A DNA stretch of 16,788 nucleotides from Chelonobacter sp006228105. Lineage in GTDB: Bacteria; Pseudomonadota; Gammaproteobacteria; Enterobacterales; Pasteurellaceae. The position numbers were made by a program, and so were the translations under genes. The stretch lies in the NCBI RefSeq assembly GCF_006228105.1, contig NZ_VDHH01000041.1. One strand, 5' to 3'. The notes under the pieces were generated by a model, which had not been told where the DNA came from, ran no database searches, and worked only from the letters and a program-made list of their open reading frames with translations. Positions 16,501 to 16,788 of this stretch are shown here, in pieces. Every line of letters starts with the position of its first letter. Position 1 is the stretch's first letter.

Positions 16501-16788
16501 CGCGTATTGTGAATAAAGGCGTGGAATTTAGTTTTACTCAAGACGATAAACATACTTTCTTAATCGATCAAGCAAAAATATCTGCCGCAGAGAAAGAAAA
16601 ACAAGAAGCCGAACGCTTGGCAGCAGAAAAAGCCGCCGCTGAACAAGCTGCCGCAGAGAAAGCGGCTGCTGAAAAAGCTGCTGCTGAAAAAGCCGCTGCA
16701 GAGAAAGCCGCTGCTGAGAAAGCCGCTGCCGAGAAAGCCGCTGCTGAACAAGCCGCTGCTGAAAAAGCTGCCGCAGAGAAAGCTGCTG
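13545..16788 (+). CDS. S6-family serine protease autotransporter (IgA1-protease/SPATE-like), 3' end outside window
   Basis: An open frame of at least 1081 codons that leaves the right edge without a stop. The ATG follows AGGA by 7 bases. Residues 1-39 look like a long autotransporter signal peptide: a polar, basic N-part, a hydrophobic core (ILLFLLAPLYL) and a cleavage site after SYA. The next part (VIRHDIDYSDYIQFGNNAG) resembles the mature start of Haemophilus IgA1 protease. The S6 triad is likely H118 (VTATHM), D193 (GVDTSV) and S293 (MGGDSGSP). After about residue 315 comes a repetitive beta-helix passenger with the family stretch IYFGVRGGKLDLNG at 524-537. From about 1010 the protein becomes Ala/Glu/Lys-rich and enters AAAEK repeats. 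A C-terminal beta-barrel translocator is expected beyond the window. The substrate is unknown: it may be IgA1 or another host protein, or the enzyme may release itself from the surface as Hap does. Confidence 0.88.
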   Translation, partial: MYSNHWTTLFKLNFYSKARGYSPILLFLLAPLYLSKSYAGVIRHDIDYSDYIQFGNNAGKYAAGNQNVAVYKKDGSQNIGSREGDGKSSIPLMPDFYSVSDRGFATPLSYNMVVTATHMKDSYTNETYGKRFYRTDLPLFKNSNSSDKDVKEHAYLEFILSADSIARNEYGHKPDINSINGSYFRNTEDIGVDTSVIRTDKMMFDTIPYPVATFGNVAKEDLLARNGAGIFIQPLQDAYSGPAGNIISDSYRYIHGSLTQVREINSVAGQNVSFWLDPESQTALDSSSMGGDSGSPVFWWDKTVQNWLLLGVNSQGGNNARGYGKIGIMQTGNLAQVLNNATATQEITAGQTIKIDTRQNNIANFQFFADGQKQASLELYKRRVMGSYHSGARPWVKDLYLNNSGDGSVTLQIDGDTDIGTIPLYFNSNATIQGQGKFDLSGFSVAEGKTVTSNLTLAQGSDWRKVGAGTLRIAGTEPGQGSLAVGEGTLELANQGTAADKVMLATGRGTVKLINPNQLNNNQIYFGVRGGKLDLNGHSLSFNDIYHLDRGANISNENHTQKSTFTFTADGERNYLGSFNGNLDLQYKPSQPTALWHLRGDSRIEGDLHIQQGRVNIAADRLIYTTILRNGYDIQTSIGDADRREWRPNSFQAKTITLEDGASLGIGRAATVIADTITFAGNNQLEIAVQDSKRHNADAASIKGDKFLDPTFHDPSLKANLQFNGDNNRINITTPDGFTTTIEGGMHGAAAINTAGKGRVIWKNSSPTVLQTKITAKDTALQIDNSASLDLSLSNNTDNIVLNNQKQATLRFAPSAAVLGENTKINLDNGSQLTFAGMSQNTTQRDVAINADINTVNNNGVLPTITLSDENTTFHFKQPQLDSNLILQNGALGLHNALTISGDFSASPEYALSKLVFGHINKAQLKPVNGTEYELSNKLTVNGHVSGIVQPVFSLSDEVTTMLVDSVQKLTFVDYNSGSLYFINAPRIVNKGVEFSFTQDDKHTFLIDQAKISAAEKEKQEAERLAAEKAAAEQAAAEKAAAEKAAAEKAAAEKAAAEKAAAEKAAAEQAAAEKAAAEKAA
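14388..14396 (-). repeat. DNA uptake signal sequence (USS)
   Basis: Complement of the core in the protease domain of the autotransporter, 25 bases before the active-site serine codon. Confidence 0.9.
15321..15329 (-). repeat. DNA uptake signal sequence (USS)
   Basis: Complement of the core in the passenger region of the autotransporter. Confidence 0.9.
15879..15887 (-). repeat. DNA uptake signal sequence (USS)
   Basis: Complement of the core in the passenger region; third copy within the autotransporter gene. Confidence 0.9.
16632..16788 (+). repeat. 15-base in-frame tandem repeat encoding AAAEK/Q
   Basis: Ten complete 15-base units and the start of an eleventh, each encoding AAA-E-K (units 1 and 8 encode AAAEQ). 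A degenerate unit (LAAEK) precedes them and the array runs off the window, so total copy number is unknown. Synonymous Ala and Glu codons differ between units, while unit 2 and unit 10 are identical. The encoded peptide should be a long, rigid, charged alpha-helix resembling the middle domain of TolA, here separating passenger from the expected barrel. Because units are multiples of three, copy changes alter length without shifting frame. Confidence 0.9.

Noticed and set aside
16560..16751. Minus-strand open frame rich in Ser, Phe and Gly
   Set aside because: It is the antisense reading of the AAAEK repeat array and has no ribosome site or recognizable protein character beyond the repeat.
16632..16788. 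Repeat array as a possible CRISPR
   Set aside because: The units are contiguous 15-mers with no spacers and stay in frame with the upstream protein, so they are coding repeats.

Overview
The window comes from a member of the Pasteurellaceae in the Haemophilus-type uptake-signal clade (Haemophilus, Aggregatibacter, Pasteurella and relatives). The evidence is fifteen exact copies of the 9-base DNA uptake signal AAGTGCGGT or its complement, plus gene order and protein similarity to H. influenzae. Genus cannot be fixed from this sequence. Base composition looks like the mid-to-high 40s percent G+C on sampled lines, higher than H. influenzae itself; this is an eye estimate.

Layout. Positions 1-7510 are all on the minus strand. 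The left edge holds the start of a peptidase T-like gene, preceded in the same direction by an AbgT-family transporter; the two look like one peptide-use operon. Next comes a complete tripartite efflux locus, read from right to left as acrR (TetR repressor), acrA (membrane fusion protein) and acrB (RND pump). It has a well-formed promoter and palindromic operator in front of acrR and a rho-independent terminator behind acrB. No TolC-like outer membrane channel is present. A small UPF0756 membrane protein gene (yeaL) lies upstream of acrR.

Positions 7511-7810 form a divergent regulatory region with a perfect FNR box. From 7811 to 13292 on the plus strand lies the periplasmic nitrate reductase operon napD-napA-napG-napH-napB-napC, tightly packed with overlaps at G/H and H/B and closed by a strong terminator. 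Electrons pass from quinol through NapC and the NapGH module to NapB and then NapA. NapD is the Tat-signal chaperone for NapA. The napF gene that heads this operon in H. influenzae is not here.

From 13545 to the right edge runs an incomplete large gene for an S6-family (IgA1-protease/SPATE-like) serine protease autotransporter. It has a long signal peptide, a His-Asp-Ser triad, a beta-helix passenger and, at the edge, a run of AAAEK pentapeptide repeats. Its C-terminal beta-barrel would lie beyond the window. This is the most accessory-looking part of the window. I found no RNA genes, insertion sequences, prophage genes or CRISPR arrays, and I do not see a wholly new multi-gene system. The best leads are the autotransporter with its helical repeat linker, the acrR operator, the abgT-pepT pairing and an inverted pair of uptake signals inside napH.
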